64,000 bases of DNA, taken from assembly GCF_000346465.2 (NCBI RefSeq), contig NC_034009.1:27176561-27240560 (forward strand). The letters are read 5' to 3'. The DNA comes from Prunus persica (lineage: Eukaryota; Streptophyta; Magnoliopsida; Rosales; Rosaceae). The position numbers and the translations under genes are program-made. Shown in pieces: positions 46,986 through 59,667 of the stretch (the stretch's first letter is position 1; the number at the start of each line of letters is the position of its first letter). The notes beneath the pieces are model-generated. The model saw only the letters and a list, made by a program, of their open reading frames with translations, was not told the origin of the DNA and ran no database searches.

Positions 46986-47571
46986 TATATACTATATGTG
47001 TGTACATGTATAAGAAAGTGAAACACAATCATAGATTTGAAATTTTTTGTTGCAGAGCTACATGAGGAAAATACGCAATCTTAGCATTCCCGGTAGCAAG
47101 ATACCAGACTGGTTTTCTCAAGATGTTACATTCTCAGAAAGAAAAAACCGTGTTCTCGAAAGTGTGATTATAGGTGTTGTAGTCTCTCTCAACCAGCAAA
47201 TACCAGATGACATAAGAGAAATCCCTGCAATAGTAGACATTCTAGCACAGATCCTCATGCTGGATTTTTCTATCTTCTGTTCAGCTTTGAAGTTATTGGG
47301 AGTGCCAAATACAAATGAAGACCAAGTTCACTTGTGCCGATACCCAATTCACCATCCCTTGGTTTCTCAGTTGAAAGATGGTTATAACATACGTGTGATA
47401 CGGAGAGAGCCACCGACGATGAAAGGGGTTGAGCTGAAGAAGTGGGGGATCCATTTGGTCTATGAAGGTGATGATGAGTATGAGGGAGATGAAGAATCAT
47501 TAAATGAAAGCCAGCAATCCCTTTCAGAAAAGATGGCAAGGTTCTTCAGCTCTTTTGAAGAAAGTGGCTGA
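42415..47571 (+). pseudogene. TIR-NB-ARC-LRR pseudogene, TNL3
   Basis: All five exons of TNL2 can be traced: 42415-42778, 43530-44634, 44791-45205, 45375-46939 and 47056-47571. Lesions against TNL2: a 1-bp deletion near 42523 in the TIR; a 135-bp deletion at 42607 (equivalent to TNL2 22616-22750) that removes the segment with the catalytic Glu; TGG to TGA at 44257-44259 after RRIEE in NB-ARC; 1-bp deletions near 44951 and 45178 in exon 3 and near 46564 in exon 4. There are also in-frame losses of 9 bp in exon 4 and 2 x 3 bp in exon 5. P-loop, kinase-2, MHD and the C-JID motif PGSKIPDWF remain readable. Exon 5 is open. Splice sites are preserved, so it may still be transcribed. Confidence 0.93.
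46943..46981 (+). repeat. (CT)n microsatellite in TNL3 intron 4
   Basis: A pure CT tract just after the intron-4 donor (46940), at the same place as in TNL1 and TNL2. Confidence 0.9.
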
Positions 47572-47944
47572 ACCTGTACTTTTGAGAAAGATGACTGCAA
47601 ATGATGATACAACAATTCATTCCAGATATCAGGAAGACCAGGAAGACACCAATGACTACAATCTAGAATGCCTGATGGATGAGCATCAATTCTATACTCT
47701 TGACATACTTGTTATGTTCAACAAAGTCACGCGAGTTTTCATCTGCTTTATAACCTCCACTGCAATTCTATCTTTCTCGTTTGCAATTCCTGAATCTCGG
47801 AGGAGGGGTTCAGTAGCTCCTATACAACTCCGGCGTGATTTCCATTCACCTCCACTGTTCAATATAATCAAAGATTAATTACCCAAAAAAAAAACAAACC
47901 TGAAATGCTGCATATAACAACACAGTCTGGAGGCACATAATAAC

Positions 47945-48382
47945 AACCTGAAATGCGTTGGCGATGAAGTTCGAAAGAAAACTTGGGATCGGTGTGTTTA
48001 TCAACCCATGATGCCCAGGTCATCATACCTTTTCTGAGGGCTGTATAAACATCAAGATATGGATGAATTTGGTCCCCTTCCTGGTAGAAATTAACCCTGC
48101 ACGTTGATTTCAATCCCACAACAATGAGCATGGTATTATTGGTAGGCTGCTAGCTAGCTACTACTTATTAATTACTATAGCCTAGCTAAGCTATATGTCC
48201 TGAAAATTAATAAAGCTCATCCTTAGTGTAGTCCACTATAATACTCAATAATGATGGTTTTGACTGACCCAGCGTCAGTTTTTTCATCGGTCCACCAATG
48301 TTCAGTGTCAAATATAACAATATCAGCTCCTCTCCAATGATATGAAAACAGACGGGGAAAATTCGACTTTACACTTGTAATC
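47945..48382 (-). pseudogene. Fragment of a trichome-birefringence-like (TBL/PMR5) gene
   Basis: Two exons splice in phase on the minus strand. Exon a, 48382-48269, reads ITSVKSNFPRLFSYHWRGAD and IVIFDTEHWWTDEKTD. Exon b, from 48096, reads VNFYQEGDQIHPYLDVYTAL and MMTWASWVDKHTDPK. The D-x-HWW-like and FYQEGD...AL..WxxWVD segments are typical of the C-terminal PC-esterase-like domain of plant TBL proteins, which O-acetylate cell-wall polysaccharides in the Golgi. The N-terminal TBL domain (GDS motif, CxLFxGxWV) and the C-terminal DxxHWCLPG are absent nearby, and the frame runs into unrelated sequence after about 47990. It is most likely a truncated copy. Confidence 0.6.
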
Positions 48383-48389
48383 CTGTCGA

Positions 48390-49415
48390 AAACAATGATC
48401 AACTACATCACAGATTATGAAGAGAAGAACCGAAATGTGAAACGACATCAATAGCGAACGAAGCGAAGAGAAGAACTATGAAGATTCGTTGTTTATTACC
48501 ACAAAGCTGAAACTATACATCCCCTTCTCACGTTTGATTCTGGGCCTATTTGGATCTTTTATATCTCCCACTAACATGCACACCATGGATTCAAATTGAT
48601 TCCTATTGATGGAATTGCCCACATAAAGTAGCCTTTTCCCTCTCAACAGTTTTTTGCATTGAAACTATCATATAGATAAAATGTTATATATAGCACGCCA
48701 GGGATAACACTAATGTAATTAAAAATTATGAACAAGGAAGTAAGTACCTTGGAATGTCACAATCTTGTGGTTGCCACCTCCACCTCAAGTAGTCTTTGTC
48801 TCATCTCCCATTTCCTTGACAGTTAAAACCTTCAAATATGAATAGGACATGAACGATTTGTGTACAAGGGATAGCTCTTATCATACACCCACCTCCCTCT
48901 TGTACTAAAATCACATCCTCCATTTATTATTATTTTCTTGTCTTCAGCCTGCACCACCATATCTGAATGAATTTAGCTGTATTGTTTCTCTCGTCTCTTT
49001 GTTATTGAGTGATAATTCCCTTGATCCACGTGTTTTATTTATCAATTTTTGTTTCCCATTTAAAGCCAAACGATACAATGCAACACAAGGATATAGTGCG
49101 TGCTGAAGAACATGAACATTCTCACAATTCATTAAAAGAAGATAAAAGAATAAATTATAGAATCAAAAGTAGAGGAACAGTTTGGCCTGCACTATCAAAA
49201 AGAATGGAGTTTCTCTTGGTCTACATCATGTAAATGTACAACCGTGACAAACCCTGAGTACCACTACAGTTCCTGGAAGACAAAACAAATACTAGAGGTG
49301 GAAGGAAAAGTATATCGAAGAACTAGATCTAATGATATGGCACAGCTAATTTACAAATTTTCCTACGCCTCAACCTCAAAATGAAAATTTATACAAAAAT
49401 AACCCTTGTTTCAGT
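48390..49415. other. Intergenic DNA and 3' UTR of the flippase gene
   Basis: No gene recognised. The right part must hold the 3' UTR of the minus-strand ATPase gene. Open frames here are short and show no domain. Confidence 0.5.
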
Positions 49416-51955
49416 TTATTTCTTTTTCACTGTCCTCTTCATGCTGGCTCTCCGAGCAACATCCCATGCCTTTTGAGGGGCATGCACTCCTAGCTGGGAA
49501 GCGAAAAAGGACTCATATCCCGGCGAGTCGAAAGCAAACCCAGTGTGTTTCGATACCTCCCGGGGGAGTTGAGCTACCGCATAGCTCCTTGCCTCATCTG
49601 GCGTGAGCTGGTTTCCAATTTCCAGTAAATCATCCCTGCTTCTACCTTCTGGCTCATGCCAGTGCATTTCCTGAATAATCTGGTAGTCGAAAGGGAAGAA
49701 CCATCTTTGGATCCTGTATCCAAATTACATTGATTAATTCATAAATAATAGAACACCTGAAAACAGTCGGTCAGTTGAGCAGAAACCAAGATGGCCGCTT
49801 AGTTTGGCCATCTTTAGTTGCAAAGCCAAGACTAATTTTCTATATTTTCACGTTCTTTAAGATCTCATTTTCTTAGGTTGGCCCTCTTTAGAAAAGATGC
49901 TGACTGCAGTAAAGATCTCATTTTCTTACCCTTGGTAAACGAAGTCGCCGAATAGCGCAAAAATGGGGACTAGCATAAGTGTCAGGTAGAAATAGAAGGT
50001 ACTCATCAAGACATATATGACATAATACAGATTTTTCTGCAGCCAAAATAAATACGTTAGCATATCTCAAATAATTTGATAGAGATCTTAAGAGAATAAA
50101 CGAAAAGTTATCAGCTAAGGAGAAAACACCCACCTTATGATCTATAATACAATATACGAAGACAAATATAAACCACGCTGAAATGCTTCCTCCAACACTA
50201 ATATAATGCCACCTTGTGATTGAATTACACATCATAAGCAGACGCAAGTTGACAGTCACTACTACACAAGTAAAGGCCATTGTACTGACATCCCAAATTC
50301 CAAACATCTTTCCAGATGAATTTTGACCACTATCGCTGGAGGTCGTGACAAAATAATAGAAGACTAAAGATTGGTAAACAGAGAAGAAAGCCCATACTGC
50401 CACAACCCTCCATTTGAAAAAGACATTTCTTATTCCCTCCCTGTATAGTTCAGGGTACTTCTTGGACAATGATGCACTGACATCCTGATAAAAAAAATAC
50501 ACAAGTCAACAATCAAAAACAGTTATCAAGTTAGTGAATATAGAGAAGATGTGGTGATATACACCCCTCGTGCATAAATATGAAGTGAAAACACAATGAC
50601 CGAAATAATAATTTATTCTACAGATGCAGTAACATTTGGCATTATTAATTGTCCCGAAAGAATAAAGTACCTTGTCAAAAAGGCCAACAATGATTACAGG
50701 CAAGGCTGTGAATATGACATTATACAGTGATTGAAACCAATCATCATAAAACCTTTGACCAGAAAATCCAGTTTGAAAGGTGAACCAAAATTGAGTCAAA
50801 GTGAATGTAAGATTCTTGTAAAAGAAGTATGTAATAACCTGAAAAAAAAGCAATAAGATTTGTCAAGCTTGTGACCACCCAACAGATGTTAAGTTTTTTG
50901 TACATTAAGAGAAATCCAAACCTTGCATAATCTAATATATGACCACCGTCCATGCACAAGCAGTAAATCAGTAAGAAAGCGGAACTGAGCAATAGCAAAA
51001 TCACTAGCCATCACTGCTTGCATTCCTTCTTGCCCACTTATTCCAACGCCAACATGAGCAGCTTGAATCATGCTCACATCATTGGCACCATCACCAATGC
51101 TAAGTGTTATCTTCCGTGCACCCTTTTTTACCATACTCGTCACCTGAAGACAGTGGCAATGCTTTTAAGAAACTACATCATTTTTTTTTTTAATAGGAAA
51201 CACATAAAGTATGTAATCAGAGAAAGAACTACACTGCATCAAATTTTAAGAACTAAAACTTGTTAACCCACACTTCGTTACTGGTTCAATGGGTACAATT
51301 CCTGGAAGCTATTCTAGGTGTTTTCAGCTTCCAAGAATGGTTATAATGACAGTGTTACATCCTAAATTAAAACAAGTTATAAATTCAACTTTCATCACAA
51401 AATAGAAATTCGTAAAGGTTCATTATAAATTCAGTTCAATTTTCATTATCTGCTAATTGCTCAAACAAATAATGCTGAAGTTAAAATTCCATTAAAACCT
51501 CACCTGTGCTTTCTGTAAAGGGGAAACTCGACAGCAAACAACAGAGTTACAATTCAAGCTCAAGTTGAGTAGTGTCACTCGTAGACTGGGGTCTAAGGCA
51601 TACATCAAACATTTCCCATCTATCACAAGTGCTAATTTTGGTCCAGTAACAGTGTGAAGATAGTTCTGTGCTTCCTCGAGGCACCTCCTTAGCTGTTTTT
51701 TGACTTCTTCTTTAATGACACGTGCAATTTCCACTTGGTCTCCCTAAATCAGCAAAGTGCTATGTAAATGGAAAATACCATGGTAGATAGTGATTTCTAA
51801 TCTACAAACAGGCTAAACGTGTAAGATTTAAGTTTTTGCATACCCTGTTCTCAACTTCCCTAATAACATCAGTTTCTGAACTGATAACGAACTGTTTCAT
51901 TTCATTGTTGATCAAATTGCATGCTGCACAAAATTTACAATGAAAAAGAAATAAA

Positions 51956-51993
<38 letters not shown>

Positions 51994-54900
51994 CAAGCAA
52001 ATACCAAAGCTGAAATGGAAGGTGAAGGGAAGCGCCAGCTCTCATAAGATACTGACTTACCATAAGCTATATTTATTGCAGTTTCCATCTTGTCCCCAGT
52101 TAGCACCCAAATCTTAATACCAGCTCTTGAAAGAGTTTCTATACAATTTGGAACTCCTTCTTGAAGCTTATCTTCGATGGCAGTGCATCCAATGAAAATG
52201 AGATCTTTCTCTATAAGTTCAGCCACCTTCATTGATTATAAAATTAATTTGCCATGAGTTAATATCAATTTCAATAAAAAATAAGAAAAATAAAAGGAGA
52301 AAAAAAAATAGCGTCAACAGAAGAATAACAAGAACAGAACTCAAAGAAATAAAGCTAATGAAAACAAGCCAAAACCAGAAAATGACACCTCTTCAATACA
52401 AAGCCAGATTCAACAGAACATACCTCGTCCAACTTCTTTTCACGATCCCGTAGAGAGGATTTAGCCTGAATAAATTTCTCATTCCAGCTTTCATATATAT
52501 CAGGGCTTAAATCTCTATAGGCCAGGCAAAGAGTACGTAGTCCAGAAGATCCAAATAGTTCCAAGTGTTCCCTAGATACTTTTTTAAGATCATCCTGTCC
52601 ATCAGCCAATCTCTCGTATATTACATTATCAGCACCCTGTCAATAGCAGGTTCCTGGCATAATGTCAATTTCTTTGCCAACTGCTCAGCAATTTCATCCA
52701 ATATGAAAGCCTCAATAAAGTATTACCTTGCAGTACAAGACAAGCCTGCCATCTGGATAACGGCATACGACAGACTGACGCTTCCTCGTACTAGTTATGC
52801 AACAGAAATAATGTTAGTGAAATTAACCATGAAAATAGAAAAGTACCAGGCCGAAAAAAAAAATGTTATGTAAGGACATAACCCACCTATTAAACTCAAG
52901 CACATTTAGAATCTCGTAAGACACATCTTGTATTTTACCAACTTTCTCAATGTGAGATTCACGAACATATATCGTAGTAGGAGTACGTCTGATAGAAAAA
53001 GAAACATATCAGCCTTAAATTAAGATGGACTAGCCTAAATTTAGAACAGCTCTGTCAAAGCACTTCTAGTAGGACCAGCAAAAGAATAAGAACAGCATTC
53101 TTTGAACCAAAAAGAATAGCCACATTTCAAACATTTGGAATTTTATTTACAGAGAAGATGGAAACAAAATTATGAGTAAAACAAAAACAAAGTTCAGTGT
53201 TATGTAGGGCCCGTTGGTTTCTTGTTAGAGATAGAGAGGAAATACATGAAGGAAAAGAGAGATGAAGGGTGGTGGAAGAGATGACAGAGAAATAAAGAAT
53301 GAATAAAACAAAAAAACTTGAAAATGAAAAAAACTAAAAACAAAAAGAAGCTAAAAACTAAAAATGGAAAGGTTACCAAATGGCCTGTAATGAGACCAAA
53401 CTGAACCTCCCCTCACACAATAAAATAAGCCATTTTTCATGACAGGAAAACCTCACAGAGCCAGATCTTAAGTTAAGTATGACATATAGCAGTCCCATAA
53501 AATAAGACAGAACTGAGAAGTGCAAACCTGTAAAAGAAGAAGCCGAAGTTCTTTGCAGCAATCACCAAAGCGGACTCATCAGGGGATGCAGCTTGATATG
53601 TGATTTTTTCTGGGGTCTCTTCACCCTCAGGAAGCACAGTGTGACATATAGCAAGGCATCTGAAGAATTCCTACCAATAGAACAGAAACAATCAATACAA
53701 TTGTCAAAGCTAACAATTTATGATATGCCTTTTTGGTTTGTAAAAGACTCTGAGTTAACTAATTCAGTCATCGCAAGAATAAGCCTGTATGAAATTCCCT
53801 CTAAAAAATAAACTCCTATAAACCGTAAACCAGATGGAAAAGAAAGAAACACACACAGATGCAAAGGCAATTATAATCCAAGAGAAATGGGAGAACAAGA
53901 ACTCCCAACATTGAGCATGCTGGAAGTAACTCCATGCCACAATGACTATACGGAACAAAAGAATATTTTAACAAACTTCTAACAACTAACAAAATCTACC
54001 TTACAAAGATCAGGATTAGGCTCATTCCTCCAAGCTCCTCGCATAAGCTTGGCATCATCAAAGTTAAATCCCTTCTCATGCGCGGTGTTGGCTGACTTGT
54101 ACCCCTGCAAGAAACATTAGAATCATAATTTCATTCAGAGGAAGATTTTTCCATTTCATATGTATATAAAATTAACATATTGATGTAGTACAGCCCGTAG
54201 GTGTTATATTAAGCACTTAACAGTAGAACAGAGAATAATATAAGAGACTGAGGAGAAGAAATAGAGATCGAAAAGACGAGATAAAGGACAGAAACAGTAG
54301 AACAAAGAAGAATATCGGAGATCGAGGAGAAGAAATATAGATCGAAGGGACGAAATCAGAGAGTTCTAGGAAAAGGTTTACTCAACATTCAAATCTCAAT
54401 TTTAAAGAACTACATGGGGGTATTTATAGCAAACTAAAACCTAGACATAATAGGATAAAAATCCCTTGCTTAAACAGAAATCCTAACCCAAATAAAATAG
54501 GAAACTTAAAACTAGAAATCCGGAAATCTGGAAAAGTAGAAATCCTACTAGAATTTGGAAAACTAGAGAATCTAGGAAACTAACAAATATATTAGGAAAC
54601 TAATAAATTTAGGTCCTATGCGTCCTGCATCATTCTCCTCCGCCGACAAGAACTCGACTCCGATGAGTAAACAGCGACAAAATCAAAATCCTAAGGAAGT
54701 GTGAAGAGGCATGTGGCATTCGTTAGTTCTTCAAGATCAGCATCATATTTGCCACCTTGAAACCAGCTGTTCCTCAAGCCTGGAACATTAGTCCTTGTAA
54801 GAATGGCAAATAGAGAGCTCTGCCTAGACCCATGACGAACATGATCGGCCAACGAATGCAAGCGCATGTGTGGGTGTGATAGACCCTCAATCCATGGTGT

Positions 54901-56834
54901 TCATAAGTCGTCGCCAGAGTGCCTTGGTGCAGGAAAAACACCTAGCTTGGCATGTCGGGCTATCTCAAAATCAAAGTGCCGGCGCATGAAGTTCTTGTTG
55001 TGTGGTCGGGGTGGCAGGGTAGAGACGGGAATGTTGTCGTCAACCAGAGGAGAACCCATCGGATGTTAGATATGGTTGGGCTGCGGCATAGAACCAAAAG
55101 AAAAGATGGGCTCCAGTTGAGCCTTGGGCATGCTAATCGATAGTCTCATTGACTGATTCGGAAGACCTTGTGTCACGGCCTTGAGTGTTTGATCCATCGG
55201 TGGATTGGGAAGAAGGCCACCTTCTGGCGGCGGCATAGACGAACTCGAGAGAACCGCTGAGGTAGAAGAAGGCTCAGTCGTTCCAAGCTGAAAGTGATTG
55301 ATAAGCATCTGAAAGGAGTCTTGGAGTTTGTTGATGGCAAAGGCCATCTTCGCACGATGTGTGTGAGCCTGTACCAACTTGTCTTTGAGGTCAACACTGA
55401 ATTTGGAGAGTTGGGTTTCGATGCCAGCGATATCATCAGAAACTTTGTCTTGGAACGCATGAAATTGTTCTGCAAGGCTAGCCACGGTTTGGGGTGCCAT
55501 GGCAGAGAGCAAACGCAAACGAAAGTGAGGGAAGGCTCTGATTACCAATTGATGTAGTACAGCCCGTAGGTGTTATATTAAGCACTTAACAGTAGAACAG
55601 AGAAGAATATAAGAGACCGAGGAGAAGAAATAGAGATCGAAAAGACGAGATAAAAGGACAGAAACAGTAGAACAAAGAAGAATATCGGAGATCGAGGAGA
55701 AGAAATATAGATCGAAGGGACGAAATCATGAGAGTTCTAGGAAAAGGTTTACTCAACATTCAAATCTCAATTTTAAAGAACTACATGGGGGTATTTATAG
55801 CAAACTAAAACCTAGACATAATAGGATAAAAATCCCTTGCTTAAACAGAAATCCTAACCCAAATAAAATAGGAAACTTAAAACTAGAAATCCGGAAATCT
55901 GGAAAAGTAGAAATCCTACTAGAATTTGGAAAACTAGAGAATCTAGGAAACTAACAAATATATTAGGAAACTAATAAATTTAGGTCCTATTCATCCTGCA
56001 TCACATATATAATAGTGGGAGAGAGATACCTCATCAAGTTTTATACCATTCCGCTGTGCTACTCCCCTTTCTATTTCAGTGACACCAGTTCCATAGACCT
56101 CTCCTCCAATTGAACACTTGAAGAACTCCATCAAGTTTCTTGTTAGAGTTCCAGTTTTATCAGAAAAAATGTATTCCACCTGACCAATAGATAGACTGTC
56201 ACCCTTGAAAAACAGCATTTTAAAGTAGAAAATTGATAGAGATTCAAACAAGACCATTCCTCAAAGAAACTAAAAAATTGTAAACATTTCTCCGTTCTAA
56301 TAACAGATATGACAATGATGATAGTAATTAATAGTAATAACAATAACAGTAACTATATAAAGACAATGAAAATAGTGACATTTAAACATTTTTCCCGTAA
56401 TAATAACTTTTAAAAATAGAATAATATTAGGAGAAAAAAAAGCTTCTGCGTCCTGAATTAGAAAGCCAATATGGGATAACTTACCTGTCCAAGTTCCTCA
56501 TTCAAATTTGAAGTCCTAGCCAAGGCAGGGGTATTGCTTTCAACATGGTACATACGCAAGTCATTATTGATATATTGGGTAGACTGAATAAATTTGATCA
56601 TCTGAAATTGATAAAAAGAACTAATAAAATTTTGAACCCGTCAAAAATACCATTTTACATTCCACTAGCAGGCAGATACAGTATTAAGCAAAGAAACTTG
56701 CCTCAATAGAAACGTAAAGTGAAATAGGGATTATAGTTGAGTACAGAGTAATGAGGGTAAACATCGTCAGAATGATAACCTATATGACCAACAAACAATA
56801 TAAGCAAAAACAAATGGTAAAAAATGAATTGCTG

Positions 56835-56869
<35 letters not shown>

Positions 56870-59625
56870 CACTGTACAGCAACTGTTTTACTGTAGAAAG
56901 AATATGTTACCAGAAAACGGTTATCAGGGTCAAATGAGCTGTATGCTGAGTCCTCATTCTTTTTTCCCCGGAGACCTAAGTAGTAGTACTTGTGGTTGAT
57001 GAATACACCACTGTAGAATTTCATACAGCAAAAACATCCATCATGTGGAAAACTTAAAAAGGAATTCAACTGGCAGGATAACCATCAAAGGAAAATACAT
57101 AATTAAATTACAGAATAGCACATTCGCATACCTGCTTATGGCTCCAATAAGACACATCATAAAGAGAGTAGCAAAAAGTGCGAGTATAAGTTTGTCAAGT
57201 TTCCTCTCCAATGTGCTTCTTTTGGACGGAACATTCATGGCATTCATCATAACCTGCAATTTAACCAAAAATTGTAAAATTTCTATAATTCATAGACAAA
57301 AGATGCAAAAGCAAGGGGCACATACTAATAAAATAAGATGAAAATGCAAGCAGCTTCTAATACAACACATAAAACATATAGGTGGGTGATAAGAAAGTTC
57401 TTTTAATTTACTGCACTTCATGATAACATACCTTGGTTTCATGACCTGTAAATATAACAGCCCCAACCATGTACTCAGTGTTCCTGAGACTGCACCCCTG
57501 AAAAAAAACATAGCAAGGTCCCAATTCCAATGAATTTTCCAGGTCCGTTTCACAAATTGATACGAGAGTCAAAATCAAAATCAAAATCAAAATCGACATC
57601 AAACAAATAATGCAACAATATTCGGGATCAACAATACAGAGATTCACATAATGCACAATTCTATATTTAGAATACAAAGAAAAAAGTTCATGCATGACAA
57701 CTAGTTCAATACAAAATTGAAGTGCAAGAATGTACAGTTTATTAAAAGACTACTGTTATTGGCTGCAAAAGTAAATTTACAGAAAGAAAAAAAAAAGGGT
57801 GGAAATCGATGAGAAACTATCAAAATCACATTCTAAAATAAATTCATAATTGTCAAAAGAAAAACAAATAGAAATATGAGAAATAAATCACAAATCATAC
57901 TCGCAACATAATTTCGTTTGGAGTGAGAGGTAATGTTTGCTTGTCAATGATGAGATTGCCAGTGAATGTGTATAACGAATTGTTAGGTTGTTCACACTGC
58001 ACTTCTCCTGCAATTACAAATGGAACGTTAATTAGAATTGAAACAAGTGACACATCAATTCAGCAATCAAATTTCACACCCATCACATTTAACATGAATA
58101 CTTAAGCCATCAGTAACAAATTACATTTATAAAGACTTGCTGACCAGCGGGTTAACTAGAATACTTAACCTTTGAATTCAGATGCTTTCTCAGGAGTCAA
58201 GTAATCCCAAGTCTTTTCTAATGCTTTTCTTATCTTCAAATTAGTTTCCCCATCCAAATTTGCAGTCTGCGACCAAAAGCAAAATATTTTTTTTCAACAA
58301 AAAAGGGGTAAATCCATACATATTAATCATAACAAGAATACAACTTAGTTCAAAAACTAAAATAAATAAAAGAATCAAAGACCTCAATGTAGCAGACACC
58401 ATCAGGGTTTGTACTAGCAAGAAATAGTAGATCTGCAGGGAAGAATCCGTTCTTCTTAATCTAAAAACCAATACAAAATATCAGCTTCTACGTAAAGCGA
58501 TTATAACATTCTTTTTTTAGCGCAAACAACATTCAAAAACATAAGCAGAACATTTCAAGCATTTAAAAAAAATACGCAAACATCCAAGGAAATATGCATC
58601 ATTTATCTGCTGATTGCTAGAAAAATGTTCATCGCAACCGTATTAAGCATTACTCAATCCCATGTTTCAAAAACTTTGGACAGCAAGGGGAGAGAGAGAG
58701 TGACAATTAACAAGAACTTCCAACGGTGCTATCACAAGCCCATGTTTAAACACATCATCACATTGACGAGTTAAAACTAAAGAAAACTTCCAGCCATTTC
58801 AGCTATATCTCAAGGTCATCTTTAGACACATCATCAATACAACAATGCTTCTCGAATAGCAACAATCTCTATTCTGTAGAATTGTGGTCAATGACCATGC
58901 TTCAGCACAACTGCAACACACAGTAGTGTCCATCCCCAAACACCCCCTTTCCCACAAAGAAAATCAACTCCCACGGACTTGAGTTGTTTATAGTACCCAT
59001 CATTGGACACCGAAAAATAAACTCCCATGGAATTGAGTTGTCAACTCTGAATATGAAGCAAAAAATTTACCAAAAAGATGCTCAGATAATTCACATGCCA
59101 GAAAAGTTCTATAATAAACTATGATGAGAATAGAAGTGTAAATAATAAAAAATTGATAAACTGTTAGAAACAATCAGCAGAAATGAATAAAAACACCACA
59201 TATGAGATGATGCTCAAATGCTTATGTAATAAATTGGTGGGAAATTTTTTGTCCTCCCCAGGGTCGGGTGGGGGACGTTTTACAACATGCAACAACTATC
59301 ATCATCGACAGAGGCGACAACCACTATCCCTATTACAGCTCAACACAAAATCATCATAAGATGCATCAAATACATTTCATAAAGGAAACATAAGAATGCA
59401 GTACACTCACCCTGACAATATCTCCAACCTGCAACTTTTTCCAGGGAATACTTTCCCATTTCTGATCTTGCAAGACATCAACCGAATTATTATTTATCGT
59501 CATATCATTCTGGAAGCGCTTCTGATTTACATAAATTAAGAAGAAAAAAAGGTATAATTAAGCATTTGTCCTCACTTTCATACTTAAATGCATAACTAAT
59601 AGATAAAACTTCAAAGCTCAGCTAT

Positions 59626-59667
<42 letters not shown>

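Larger units (their letters stand above)
54181..56003 (-). mobile_element. Young, small LTR retrotransposon in ALA3 intron 14
   Basis: LTRs at 54181-54632 and 55550-56003 have TG...CA ends and perfect 5-bp duplications CATAT at 54176-54180 and 56004-56008. Minus orientation: a PBS of the Met type (TGGTAATCAGAGCC) lies beside the right LTR and the purine tract GGCGGAGGAGAA beside the left. By eye the LTRs differ by about four substitutions and two 1-bp indels. The interior is only 917 bp with one gag-like frame, so the element is non-autonomous (TRIM/TR-GAG size class). It is in the same orientation as ALA3, so its LTR polyadenylation signals face the ALA3 transcript. Confidence 0.93.

Noticed and set aside
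47504..47878. 124-codon frame overlapping the end of TNL3
   Set aside because: It reads exon 5 in the wrong frame and then 3' flank. No domain and no conservation in TNL1 or TNL2.
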